Assembly (NCBI RefSeq): GCF_047302425.1
Contig: NZ_CP154855.1
Coordinates: 2,480,001-2,544,000, forward strand
Length of the DNA: 64,000 nt
Direction of reading: 5' to 3'
Source of the DNA: Oceanitalea sp047302425
GTDB taxonomy: Bacteria > Actinomycetota > Actinomycetes > Actinomycetales > Actinomycetaceae
In this document: piece by piece, positions 44,457-54,100 of the stretch
Layout of the letters: every line of letters begins with the position of its first letter
Numbering within the stretch: position 1 is the stretch's first letter
The notes under the pieces: model-generated
The model's database searches: none
What the model was told of the DNA's origin: nothing
The model's input: the letters and a program-made list of their open reading frames with translations, nothing else
Made by a program: the position numbers and the translations under genes

Positions 44457-45487
44457 CACTGCAGCTCGAGCATCGCCGTGTTGAGGCCCGAGCCCACGCC
44501 GAGGCAGAGCACGCGGTCCCCCGGCTCGAGGGAGTCGGCCTGCGCGGCCAGCGTCATCGGCAGCGACGCCGGGCCGACGTTGCCCCAGTAGCCGAAGGTG
44601 ATCGGCACCCGGTCGGCGGGCAGGTCGATCGCGTCGATGACCGCCTTGGTGTAGGGCGTGGAGATCTGGTGGGTGACGTAGCGGGCCATGTCGTCCCAGC
44701 GGAAGCCCGCGCCGTTGTTCGCCTCGGTGAAGGCGGCGGTGACGAGCGGGAGGCCACCGTCGAGCAGGCCCTTGGTGTCGGTGAACATGCCGTCGAGGCT
44801 GCCGACGCACAGCTCGTGGTGCTCGGTGCCCGCGCGCGAGACGCCGCCGACGACGCGGTGGCCACCCGGGTGCAGGTCCGCGCGGCCGATGACGGCGGCC
44901 GCGGCGCCGCTCCCCAGGGTGAGGGAGGCGAACTCGCGGCGGTAGTCCTCGCGGGTCACGTCGGGTCCCGAGAGACGGCGCAGGGTCGTCTCCTGGGTGC
45001 CGCGGGAGTCCTCGCTGTTGACGATGACGGCGTAGTCGATCTGCCCGGCGTCGATCATCGTCGCGGCGAGCATGATCCCGTTGACGAAGCCGAGGCAGGC
45101 GTTGGCGATGTCGAAGTTCACGGCCGACGGCGGCAGGGACAGCCCGTGGTGGATGCGCACCGCGACGGAGGGCTCGAGGTGGGTGCGCGTCACCGAGGTG
45201 TTGATGAGCAGCCCGACCCGGGCGGGGTCGACCCCCGCCTCGGCCAGCGCCTTGGCGCCCGCCTCGATCGCCGGGTCGTCGAAGCGCGTCCCCGGCTCCC
45301 ACCAGCGACGCTCGACCACCCCGGAGACACGCTCGAGCAGGCTGTCGGGCAGACGCAGCCGCCGACGCGTCGGCGCCAGCTCCTCCTCGAAACGCGACGA
45401 CGGCACCCGCACCGGGGCCTCGATGTGCGTGACGGCGAGGAGTGCCGCGTTGGAGTAGCGGAAGGTCGCGTTACCAGCGGGAGTCAC
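44453..45487 (-). CDS. oleA: OleA, acyl-CoA condensing thiolase
   Basis: 344 residues. NACLGFVNG contains the catalytic cysteine C131; H273 (YVTHQIST) and N303 (YWGNVGPAS) complete the triad, and E105 (RTHLEPS) matches the base from the partner subunit. The spacing C to H 142, H to N 30, and E to C 26 is the same as in Xanthomonas campestris OleA (C143, H285, N315, E117). It joins two fatty acyl-CoAs in a non-decarboxylative Claisen condensation. First gene of the operon; start is GTG 45487, with no clear Shine-Dalgarno. Confidence 0.95.
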   Translation of the reverse strand: MTPAGNATFRYSNAALLAVTHIEAPVRVPSSRFEEELAPTRRRLRLPDSLLERVSGVVERRWWEPGTRFDDPAIEAGAKALAEAGVDPARVGLLINTSVTRTHLEPSVAVRIHHGLSLPPSAVNFDIANACLGFVNGIMLAATMIDAGQIDYAVIVNSEDSRGTQETTLRRLSGPDVTREDYRREFASLTLGSGAAAAVIGRADLHPGGHRVVGGVSRAGTEHHELCVGSLDGMFTDTKGLLDGGLPLVTAAFTEANNGAGFRWDDMARYVTHQISTPYTKAVIDAIDLPADRVPITFGYWGNVGPASLPMTLAAQADSLEPGDRVLCLGVGSGLNTAMLELQW

Positions 45488-45542
45488 CAGACGACTTTAT
45501 CCGCAGCACGTCGGGAGGCGCACACGGGGGCGAGGGGCCCGC

Positions 45543-46073
45543 TCAGTGGCTCCGGTCACCACTCTGCCGCGCCTCGTCGGCACGGTCGAGGAAGTACTCG
45601 AGCCAGAAGCGGGTGAAGGCGAGCAGGACGAAGGCGCCGAGCGGTCCACTGACGAGCAGGAGCAGCCCGTACAGCACCCACTGCCCGCCCCCGAGAAAGG
45701 GGTGGTCGGCCTGCGCGAAGGCACCGATCGCGCCGATGACCGAGAGGATCGCGACGAGCGCCGCCAGGACGGCAACGGCTACGTAGACGACCTTCGCCAG
45801 GCTAGGGGTGATGCGCCGGGTGAAGCGGAGATCGCCGAGCCCGCCGAGGGTCGAGGGGCGGGGCGGCTGCTGGGGGTAGCCCTGCGGGTAGCCGGGGCCC
45901 GGCCCGGCCGGCTGGCCGGGGTAGCCGGGGTAGGCCTGCTGCTGGGGGTAGCCGTAGCCCGGCGGCGGCTGCTGACCGGGGTGCTGGGGGTAACCCTGCT
46001 GACCGCCCTGCGAGGAGCCTTGCTGGGGGGCCGGCGGACCGGCGGGCTGCTGGTGACTGGGCTGGTCGGACAT
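45543..46073 (-). CDS. DUF4282-like membrane protein with Gln/Gly/Pro-rich head
   Basis: 176 residues. The first 75 are a low-complexity YPQQ/GYPG repeat region (HQQPAGPPAPQQGSSQGGQQ), then LGDLRFTRRITPSLAKVVYVAVAVLAALVAIL and a second membrane segment (WVLYGLLLLVSGPLGAFVLLAFTRFWLEY), the DUF4282 layout. The head resembles intrinsically disordered ends of actinobacterial envelope proteins. Function unknown. Confidence 0.8.
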   Translation of the reverse strand: MSDQPSHQQPAGPPAPQQGSSQGGQQGYPQHPGQQPPPGYGYPQQQAYPGYPGQPAGPGPGYPQGYPQQPPRPSTLGGLGDLRFTRRITPSLAKVVYVAVAVLAALVAILSVIGAIGAFAQADHPFLGGGQWVLYGLLLLVSGPLGAFVLLAFTRFWLEYFLDRADEARQSGDRSH

Positions 46074-46128
46074 GGCGGCCCCCTGGGCGTCGACGACGGG
46101 ACGCCCCGAGCCTAGGCGAGGCAGGGCC

Positions 46129-46686
46129 TCAGCCGGAGGGCATCTCGTCCCGGGAGAGGAACTGGGGCGGGACGTGGTCCACCAGCCACACGCCGTTGGC
46201 CGAGCGGTAGAAGGTCCAGCCCTCGTCCTCCATGGTGCGGGCGTCGACCCGTAGCACCACCGGCCTGCCTTGCCGCCGACCGACGGCGACGGCGGTGTCG
46301 GGGTCACCGGACAGGTGGACGTGGTGGCGGCCCTGCGGGCGCAGCCCTTCGGCGAGGATAGCGTCGACGGCGCGGTGCCCTGTGCCGTGGAAGAGGACCT
46401 CGGGCGCGGGTACCGGGGCGAGGCCGAGGTCGACGGGGACGGTGTGGCCCTGGTTGGCGCGGATGCGACGGCGGTCGGGGCTGAGGGCGAAGCGCTGCTT
46501 GTCGTTCTGCTCGACGACGGCCTCGAGCGTCTCGGCGGAGAGAGGCATGCCGGCAGACGCGCTCCGCTCCAGCAGCTCCTGGACGTCCGCCCAGCCGGCG
46601 GCGTCGAGCCGGAGGCCGATCTCGTCGGGCCGGTGCCGCAGCACCCGGCTGAGGAAGCGGCTGACCCGCACGAGGGAACGGTCCAC
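46129..46686 (-). CDS. kptA: RNA 2'-phosphotransferase (KptA/Tpt1)
   Basis: 185 residues from a GTG at 46686. VSRFLSRVLRHRPDEIGL at the N-terminus, NDKQRFALSPDRRRIRANQGHTV, LFHGTGHRAVDAILAEGL and GRHHVHLSGDPDTA are the family motifs, with the Arg-His-Arg-Arg catalytic set. In eukaryotes the enzyme moves a 2'-phosphate from spliced tRNA to NAD+; in bacteria no such splicing is known, so its role (RNA repair or ADP-ribosylation of ends) is open. Divergent from deoD. Confidence 0.92.
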   Translation of the reverse strand: MDRSLVRVSRFLSRVLRHRPDEIGLRLDAAGWADVQELLERSASAGMPLSAETLEAVVEQNDKQRFALSPDRRRIRANQGHTVPVDLGLAPVPAPEVLFHGTGHRAVDAILAEGLRPQGRHHVHLSGDPDTAVAVGRRQGRPVVLRVDARTMEDEGWTFYRSANGVWLVDHVPPQFLSRDEMPSG

Positions 46687-46753
46687 GCGTCGATTCTCGC
46701 CCCGCCGTCTCGTGGCAGCATGGGCGCACCCGTCCGCACTCCTGGAGGTCCCA

Positions 46754-47470
46754 GTGCCCACCCCCCACATCGCCGCCGCCCCGGGCGACTTCGCTCCCGC
46801 CGTCCTCATGCCGGGCGACCCCCGGCGGGCGCAGCGGATCGCCGAGCAGCTCATGCCCGACGCCCGCCTCGTCAACGACGTGCGCGGCATGCTCGGCTAC
46901 ACGGGCACCGTGGACGGCAAGCCGCTGAGCGTCATGGGCTCGGGGATGGGCCAGCCCTCGGCGACCATCTACGCCACCGAGCTCTTCCGTGAGTACGACG
47001 TCCAGCGCATCATCCGCGTCGGCACTGCGGGCGGCATCTCCCCCAAGGTCCGCGTCGGAGACGTGCTCGTGGGCATGGGCGCCCACACGGACTCGGCGAT
47101 GAACCAGCACCGCATCCCGGGGATCAACTTCTCCGCCGTCGCGTCCTTCGAGCTGGCCGAGGCGGCCGTCCGCGCCGCCCGCGAGCAGGGCATCGAGCGC
47201 TACCACGTCGGCACGATCGTCTCCCGCGACCACTTCTACCTCAAGGTCCCCGGGCAGACGGAGGCGCTGGGCGCCTACGGGGTGCTGGGCGTCGAGATGG
47301 AGGCCGCGGCCCTCTACGGCGTGGCCGCCGAGCTCGGTCGCCAGGCCCTCACCGTGCTCACCGTCTCCGACCACCTCCTCGACGGCTCGCAAGACATGAG
47401 CGCCGAGGAGCGCGAGACGACCTTCCAGGGCGCGCTCTCCCTCGCGGTCGCGGCAGCACTCAGCGACTGA
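46754..47470 (+). CDS. deoD: Purine nucleoside phosphorylase, DeoD type
   Basis: 238 residues: HIAAAPGDFAPAVLMPGDPRRAQRIAE (phosphate site), GSGMGQPSATIYATELF, RVGTAGGIS, and the purine and ribose site GVLGVEMEAAALYGVAAELG, SDHLLDG. This is the hexameric trimeric-lineage DeoD enzyme. GGAGG at 46744-46748 is 5 nt before the GTG, fixing the start. It releases purine bases from nucleosides by phosphorolysis. Confidence 0.95.
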   Translation: MPTPHIAAAPGDFAPAVLMPGDPRRAQRIAEQLMPDARLVNDVRGMLGYTGTVDGKPLSVMGSGMGQPSATIYATELFREYDVQRIIRVGTAGGISPKVRVGDVLVGMGAHTDSAMNQHRIPGINFSAVASFELAEAAVRAAREQGIERYHVGTIVSRDHFYLKVPGQTEALGAYGVLGVEMEAAALYGVAAELGRQALTVLTVSDHLLDGSQDMSAEERETTFQGALSLAVAAALSD

Positions 47471-47481
47471 CCAGCAGGCAC

Positions 47482-47519
47482 GGTCTGCCCACCGCCCTGT
47501 GCCGGGTGGTGGGCAGACC
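47482..47519. terminator. Hairpin between deoD and the DUF222-HNH gene
   Basis: A perfect 12-bp stem (GGTCTGCCCACC / GGTGGGCAGACC) with a 14-nt loop begins 11 bp after the deoD stop and ends 15 bp before the end of the converging DUF222 gene. Confidence 0.65.
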
Positions 47520-47534
47520 TGTCCCCTGGGGTTT

Positions 47535-49040
47535 CTAGGTCTGTTCGTGCTGGGTGGTGATGAGCTGGCCGTGGCGGGTGTAGAAGTACCAGCGGCCGTG
47601 GGCGCGGGCGATGGTGATGCCGTAGGCGTGGACCCAGTCGTGGTGGTGCCAGCACAGCAGGATCCCGTGCTCGACACAGGTGTTGCCGCCGTCGCGGTAC
47701 CACTGCAGGGAGTGGTGGATCTCCCCGACGCCGGGTGGTTGGCCGCAGTCGGGGTACTGGCAGCGCCGGTCGCGGGCGATGATCGCCCGGACCATGTGGG
47801 CGGGGAAGATCCGCTGCTCCCTTCCCACGTCCAGGACCGTGGAGTCCGGTCCGAACACCACCCGCGACAGGGAGGACTCGCACACCAGGCGGGCCAGCAT
47901 CGCCGGCGGGACCGGTGTTCCGTCCTCGAGGGTGGCGGGCGTGATACCGGTCAACGCTCGGGGGTCGATGGCGGTGGAGATGACGTGGGTGTCACCCGGC
48001 TTCCACGCGTCCATCCACTCCTTGGCCTCGGGTGAGAGCTGGAAGGGGTCACCGGCGGGCCGGTTCGGGTCGCGGGGGCCTCCGGGGGCGGTGAAGGTGG
48101 CCTCTTCCCAGAACCCGAGCTCGGCGCCCGGTTCGTGCTCGTTTCCGCTGGAGGTGACCGGCGGCTGGGGCGACCCGGTGGCCGCGGCCAGCGCCCGCAG
48201 GGTGTCGAGGTCGGTGGTGACGGTGACGTGGGGGCGGATACGGGCACCCTTGCCCTGCTCCCCAGCATCCAGCGACTGCCGCGCCAGCGACGTCAGCGCC
48301 GCCGCCCGCCGCTGCGCCGGGGTGCGCTCGTCCCCCTTGGCCTTGCGGCCCATGTGTGCGCGTAGTGCGGTGTCGACGGTCTGACCGGACAGCTCGTCGA
48401 GCCACCCGTTGAGGTGGTAGCCGTCCATCGTCCGCGACAGGGTCAGCTGCTCCTTGGCCCCGTCCTCCCGCCAGGCCCGGTCGGCGGCCTCGGGGTCGGC
48501 GGCAATCGCCCAGGTGGCCACGAGCTTGGCGAAGGACGTGGCGTCCATCTGCTCGGCCTGCTCCACCAGGAAGCCCTCACCGAGATCCTCGTCGGTCAGC
48601 TGCATCCGCTGCCGGGTGGTGGTGATCGCCCCGCGCACGAGCACACTGACGTGCTCCTCACTGATCCGCCCCTGCGCCAGCGCCGCCCGCGCCCGGGGCA
48701 GCAGGTCGCGCAGCGCCCGGGCCTGGCGCACCTGCCGCGCCGCGCCCTGCGCCGTCGCATCCGTGCGGGTGCGCAGCCACGCGGCAAAGGTCCGCTGACC
48801 GTCCAGCGCCCACAGCCCGTTGGCCTCGATGGTCGCGAGCATCGCCGCCCGCACACCCGACAGCTGACGCTCCAGCGTCTCCAGCAGCGCCAACCCCTTG
48901 TGCAGGCGGTGGCCATCGACCTCGTGCCAGCTCGTGCCCTCCAGGCCCCCGACGGCGGCGAGCACCTCAGCCAGCGCGTCGACCGCATCCGGTGCGTGCC
49001 CGGGTGCGGACGCCGTGCCGTCGAGCATGTCCGTGGTCAT
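47535..49040 (-). CDS. DUF222-HNH protein of the 13E12 repeat family
   Basis: 501 residues. The N-terminal DUF222 domain (LERQLSGVRAAMLATIEANGLWALDGQRTFAAWLR, ARAALAQGRISEEHVSVL) is followed by an HNH-type nuclease-like end: CQYPDCGQPP, IHHSLQWYRDGG, C and LLCWHHHDWVH. The family is spread in many copies in actinomycete genomes and is linked to the mycobacterial REP13E12 sequences; its action is unproven. GAAGGAGG before the ATG at 49040 decides the start over a longer in-frame form. Two 46-bp repeats lie immediately upstream. Confidence 0.92.
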   Translation of the reverse strand: MTTDMLDGTASAPGHAPDAVDALAEVLAAVGGLEGTSWHEVDGHRLHKGLALLETLERQLSGVRAAMLATIEANGLWALDGQRTFAAWLRTRTDATAQGAARQVRQARALRDLLPRARAALAQGRISEEHVSVLVRGAITTTRQRMQLTDEDLGEGFLVEQAEQMDATSFAKLVATWAIAADPEAADRAWREDGAKEQLTLSRTMDGYHLNGWLDELSGQTVDTALRAHMGRKAKGDERTPAQRRAAALTSLARQSLDAGEQGKGARIRPHVTVTTDLDTLRALAAATGSPQPPVTSSGNEHEPGAELGFWEEATFTAPGGPRDPNRPAGDPFQLSPEAKEWMDAWKPGDTHVISTAIDPRALTGITPATLEDGTPVPPAMLARLVCESSLSRVVFGPDSTVLDVGREQRIFPAHMVRAIIARDRRCQYPDCGQPPGVGEIHHSLQWYRDGGNTCVEHGILLCWHHHDWVHAYGITIARAHGRWYFYTRHGQLITTQHEQT

Positions 49041-49061
49041 CGTCCCCACCTCCTTCGCACC

Positions 49062-49180
49062 CTCGATGTGCTGCTGGTCACATCGTCCCATCGACCTCTG
49101 ACATTCGAGCCCATCGCCCGCCCCTCACGGACCACTCGATGTGCTGCTGGTCACACTCTCCCAGCGACCACCGACATCCG
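49062..49180. repeat. Two direct 46-bp repeats upstream of the DUF222-HNH gene
   Basis: 49062-49107 and 49135-49180 match at 39 of 46 positions and share CTCGATGTGCTGCTGGTCAC, which contains the inverted pair ATGTG/CACA(T). The copies start 73 bp apart, about seven helical turns. They lie in the 223-bp gap shared with the divergent poxB gene. Confidence 0.65.
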
Positions 49181-49263
49181 GCCCGATCCGCCTCGACCTG
49201 CGCCCACGCGGCCCCCGGGCCACGATCGAGGTGCCTCGCCCCCCACCGTGAAGGAGCACCCCC

Positions 49264-51003
49264 ATGGCCTCCAGCGTCGCCGAGCACCTCGTCCGCCAGC
49301 TCGCCGCGGCCGGCGTCGAGCGCATCTACGGCATCGTCGGGGACTCACTCAACCCGGTCGTCGACGCCGTGCGCCGCACCGAGGGCATCGAGTGGATCCA
49401 CGTCCGCCACGAGGAGGCCGCCGCCTTCGCCGCCGCCGGCGAGGCCGAGGTCACCGGCCGCCTCGCCGTCTGCGCCGGCTCAGCCGGGCCGGGCAACCTC
49501 CACCTCATCAACGGCCTGTACGACGCCAACCGTTCCCGCCTGCCCGTCCTCGCGATCGCCTCGCACATCCAGAGCAGCGAGATCGGCACCCAGTTCTTCC
49601 AGGAGACCCACCCCGACCGCCTCTTCACCGAGGCCTCGGTCTTCTCCGAGCTCATCTCCACCCCCGCCCAGCTCCCGCGCGTCACCCGCAGCGCGATCCA
49701 GCACGCCGTCGGCAGCCCCGGCGTCGCCGTCCTCACCCTGCCCGGGGACCTCGCCGACGCCGAGGTCGACGACGACGGCCAGTACCTCGTCCCCGCCACC
49801 CGGCCCGCCACCGTCGTCCCGGCCGAGGAGGACGTCGTCGCCCTCGCGGAGGCGGTCAACGCCGCCCGGAAGGTCACCCTCTTCGTCGGCGCGGGAGCCC
49901 GCGGCGCGCACGCCGAGGTCCTCGCCCTCGCCGAGCAGATCGGCGCACCCGTCGGCCACTCGCTCCGCGGCAAGGAGGTCATCCAGTACGACAACCCCTA
50001 CGACGTCGGGATGTCCGGCTTGCTCGGCTACGGCGCCTGCCAGGAGGCGATGGAGAGCGCGGACCTCCTCGTCATGGTCGGCACCGACTTCCCCTACACC
50101 GACTTCCTGCCGTCCGACGTCCGCACCGCCCAGATCGACATCGACCCCACCCACCTGGGCCGGCGCACCCGTCTCGACGTGCCCGTCCACGGCGACGTCG
50201 GCGCGACCCTGCGCATGCTGCTCCCGCTCGTGAAGCGCAAGAAGTCCCGTGCCTTCCTCAAGGACATGCTGAAGAAGCACGACAAGGTCATGTCCCGGGT
50301 CGTCGGCGCCTACACACGCAAGGTCGAGAAGCACCGCCCGATCCACCCGGAGTACGCCGCGGTACAGCTGGACGAGGCCGCTGGCCCGGACACCGTCTTC
50401 ACCGTCGACACCGGCATGAACAACGTGTGGGCCGCGCGCTACCTCACCCCGAACGGACGACGGCGGGTCATCGGCTCCTTCATCCACGGCTCGATGGCCA
50501 ACGCGCTGCCCCACGCCATCGGCGCGGCCTTCGCCGAGCCGGAGCGGCAGGTCGTCGCGCTGGCCGGCGACGGCGGGCTGTCGATGCTCATGGGTGAGCT
50601 CGTCACCCTGCGCCAGTACGACCTGCCCGTCACTGTCGTCGTCCTCAACAACGCCTCCCTCGGGATGGTCAAGCTCGAGATGCTCGTCGAGGGCCTGCCC
50701 CACCACGCGACGGACTCCCCCGCCGTCGACTACAGCCGGGTGGCCGCGGCGCTCGACATCCCCTCGGTGCGCGTGGAGGACCCCCGCAAGCTCGCCGGCA
50801 CCTTCCGCGACGCCCTGAAGCAGCGCGGGCCGGTCCTCGTCGAGGTCATGACCGACCCCAACGCGCTGTCGATCCCGCCCAGCATCTCGGCCGGACAGGT
50901 CCGCGGCTTCGCGACCTCGATGACGAAGCAGATCTTCGGCGGCGGCTCGGGCGAGGTCATGACCATGGCCCGCTCCAACCTCCGCAACATCCCGCGCCCG
51001 TAG
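49264..51003 (+). CDS. poxB: Pyruvate dehydrogenase (quinone) / pyruvate oxidase, ThDP-dependent
   Basis: 579 residues: N-terminal ThDP-binding half with EEAAAFAAAGEAEVTG (catalytic glutamate), central FAD-type domain, and C-terminal pyrophosphate site GDGGLSMLMGELVTLRQY ... NN. Features FFQETHPDRLF and LPRVTRSAIQHAV match PoxB rather than acetolactate synthase. It oxidises pyruvate to acetate and CO2, passing electrons to quinone at the membrane. The C-terminal about 25 residues could be the membrane-binding helix. AAGGAG precedes the ATG. Confidence 0.92.
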   Translation: MASSVAEHLVRQLAAAGVERIYGIVGDSLNPVVDAVRRTEGIEWIHVRHEEAAAFAAAGEAEVTGRLAVCAGSAGPGNLHLINGLYDANRSRLPVLAIASHIQSSEIGTQFFQETHPDRLFTEASVFSELISTPAQLPRVTRSAIQHAVGSPGVAVLTLPGDLADAEVDDDGQYLVPATRPATVVPAEEDVVALAEAVNAARKVTLFVGAGARGAHAEVLALAEQIGAPVGHSLRGKEVIQYDNPYDVGMSGLLGYGACQEAMESADLLVMVGTDFPYTDFLPSDVRTAQIDIDPTHLGRRTRLDVPVHGDVGATLRMLLPLVKRKKSRAFLKDMLKKHDKVMSRVVGAYTRKVEKHRPIHPEYAAVQLDEAAGPDTVFTVDTGMNNVWAARYLTPNGRRRVIGSFIHGSMANALPHAIGAAFAEPERQVVALAGDGGLSMLMGELVTLRQYDLPVTVVVLNNASLGMVKLEMLVEGLPHHATDSPAVDYSRVAAALDIPSVRVEDPRKLAGTFRDALKQRGPVLVEVMTDPNALSIPPSISAGQVRGFATSMTKQIFGGGSGEVMTMARSNLRNIPRP

Positions 51004-51117
51004 CCGGTAAGTCCTTTGCACCGAGCCGGAGCCGTCGGCAACCCTTGACGCGGCGCCGCCACCTCGCCACGATTGGCCGCACCGGCGAGGACGCCGGGAG
51101 CTACGGGAGGGGTAGTC

Positions 51118-54100
51118 ATGCGCAGGTTGCTTGCCGTCAGTGCCACGATCGGCGTCGCGATCGCGGGGGCGGTGCTCCCCGCCGCGGCGGACGACCGCGT
51201 GGGTTGGGACCGCTCGGAGGCACCGCAGCGGGTGCTGCGGGACGGGACGCCCGAGGAGGTCGGCCTCGTGGCCGCGGAGCTCGAGCGGGTGGAGCCCGCC
51301 CTGCGCGAGGGGCTCACCCGCCAGCCCACGCCCTTCTACCCCGGCGCCGTCTCGCTCATCGCCTCCCAGGGCGTGGTCGTCGAGCGCACCGCCGTCGGCC
51401 ACGCGGTGCGCTGGGCGGACACCACCACCGAGCTCCCCGCCGAGGAGCAGGTCGAGATGCGCACCGACACGATCTTCGACCTCGCCTCCCTGTCCAAGCT
51501 CTTCACCGCCGTCGCCGTTATGCAGCTGGTCGAGGACGGCGAGGTCGCCCTCGAGGACACCGCCGCCTCCTACGTCCCCGCCTTCGCCGCCAACGGCAAG
51601 GAGGACATCACCGTCCAGCAGCTCCTCACCCACACCGCCGGCCTGCCGGCGTGGATCAACCTCTGGAGCGCACCGGACGAGGCCGCCGCCCTCCAGCGGG
51701 TCTGGGACGTCACGCCGGTGAACGAGCCCGGCACCGGCTACCTCTACAGCGACCTCGGGCTCATCACCCTCGGTGAGATCGTCGAGCGGGTCTCCGGCCT
51801 CGGCCTGGACGAGTACGTCGCCGAGCACATCACCGGCCCGCTCGGGATGGGCGACACGATGTACAACCCGCCGGCCGAGCTCCTCCCCCGCATCGCGGCC
51901 ACCGAGTACCAGGCGACTCCGGCGCGCGGCCTAGTCCACGGCGAGGTCCACGACGAGGCCGCGTGGCGCCTGGGCGGCGTCGCCGGCCACGCCGGGGTCT
52001 TCTCCACCGCCGACGACGTCGCCGTCTTCGGCCAGATGCTCCTCAACGGCGGCAGCTACGACGGCGCCCGCGTCCTGGAGCCCGCCACCGTCGAGCAGAT
52101 GATGCGCGACTACACCGGCCAGCTGTCCAGCTCCCACCGCGGCCTGGGCCCGGAGCTGGAGGCGTGGTTCTACCACGACGTCCTCACGAGCGCGGAGTCC
52201 GCCGGCCACACCGGCTTCACCGGCACCTCCCTGGTCATCGACCCGCACACCGAGACCATCGCGATCCTCATGACCAACCGGGTCCACCCCAGCCGCGACT
52301 GGGGCAGCATCAACCCCGTCCGCCGCGCCGTCGCCCGCGCCGCCGGCCTCGCCCACCCGATGACCGGTTTCACCCGGGGCGCCGCCTGGTACTCCGGCAT
52401 CGGGGACGCCGTCGAGCACACGCTCACCGTGCCGGTGACCCTCGACAGCGCCACCGAGCTCGTCGTCGACCTGTGGTTCCACACCGAGCCGACCGACCTG
52501 CTCCACGTCGAGGCATCGGACGACGACGGCGCCACCTGGGAGCCGCTCAGCGGCACCCTCACCGCCGGTGACGACACCGTCACGACGTCCGGCACCGTCT
52601 CGGGTGACGGGCTGGGCCGCTGGTGGGAGGGCCGCTTCGACCTCGCCGGCCTCAGCGGCGACGTCGAGCTGCGGCTGCGCTACGCGACCGACGCCGTCTA
52701 CTCCGGCCGCGGCGTCTACCTCGACCGCATCCAGGTGCCCGGCGCCTTCGACGACTGGGACCTCACCGACCGCGCCACGATCACCGCCGAGGGCTGGACC
52801 CGCGTGACCGCGGACGGCTTCCCCGCGCCCGAACCGGTCGAGGAGTGGCGCGGGTACTGGGTGGACGCCTTCAACCCCGGCATCTACGACGCGCAGCAGG
52901 TGACCGCCCTGGTCGAGGACGCCCAGGAGGTGGGGGCCAACGCCCTCATCGTCCAGGTGGGCCGCCGCTTCGACTGCTTCTGCAACGACGCCCTGCTCCC
53001 ACGCACCGACGCCGCGATCGCACCGGCGCCCTACGACCCGCTCGCCGAGGTCATCGAGCAGGCCCACGCCGTCGGCATCGAGGTCCACGCCTGGGTCAAC
53101 GCGACGACGCTGTGGAACTCCGCCACCCCGCCCCGCTCCCCCGAGCACGCCTTCAACCAACACGGTCCGAGCGCCGAGGGCCGCGACCGCTGGCTCAACA
53201 AGCGGGTCGACGGCGTCGAGCAGGTCGGCAACAACACGTGGATCGACCCCGCCCACCCGGACGCCGTCGACTACCTCGTCGACGCCGTCGGCTCGATCGT
53301 CGAGAACTACGACGTCGACGGCGTCAACCTCGACTACATCCGCTACCCCGACCACAGCACGGTCGAGACGCGCAACGAGTGGGGCTACTCGGAGACCTCC
53401 CTCGCCCGCTTCGCCGCGCAGACCGGCCGCACCGACGTGCCGGCCCCGGACGACGAGCAGTTCTCCGACTGGCGCCGCGACCAGGTCTCGGGCCTCGTGC
53501 GCAAGGTCTACGCCCGGATGTTCGAGCTCGACCCGCAGGCGCGGCTGAGCGTCGACGGCATCACCTACGGCTTCGGCCCGCAGAGCACGCCGGGCGGCTG
53601 GGAGGGCACCCGCACCTACGCGAACGTCGGCCAGGACTGGAGGAGCTGGCTCGACGAGGGCATCGTCGACACCGTCACCGCGATGAACTACAAGCGCAAC
53701 TGGAACCCGGACCAGGCGCGGATGTTCGCCGAGTGGACCGAGGCGCTCGTCGAGTACCGCGGGGACCGGCACGTGGTCAACGGCCCGGCGCTCTACCTCA
53801 ACGAGGTGGCCGACTCCGTGGCCCAGGCACGCCTCACCCGCGAGTCCGGCGCCGACGGCTGGTCGGGCTACTCCTACGCCAACCCCTCCCTCACCGCGAA
53901 CAGCACTCCCGACCGCGCGGTCAAGGACGCCGAGCGGGAGGCGCTGGCCGCCGCGCTGCGCACGGAGGTCTTCACCGAGGAGGCCGCCGTGCCCGAGATG
54001 GAGTGGCGGACCAGCCCGACGACCGGGCTGCTCACCGGCACCCTCGTGAGCGGCGCCGACGGCGCCACCGTCACCGTCACCGGACCCGAGGGGACGACGA

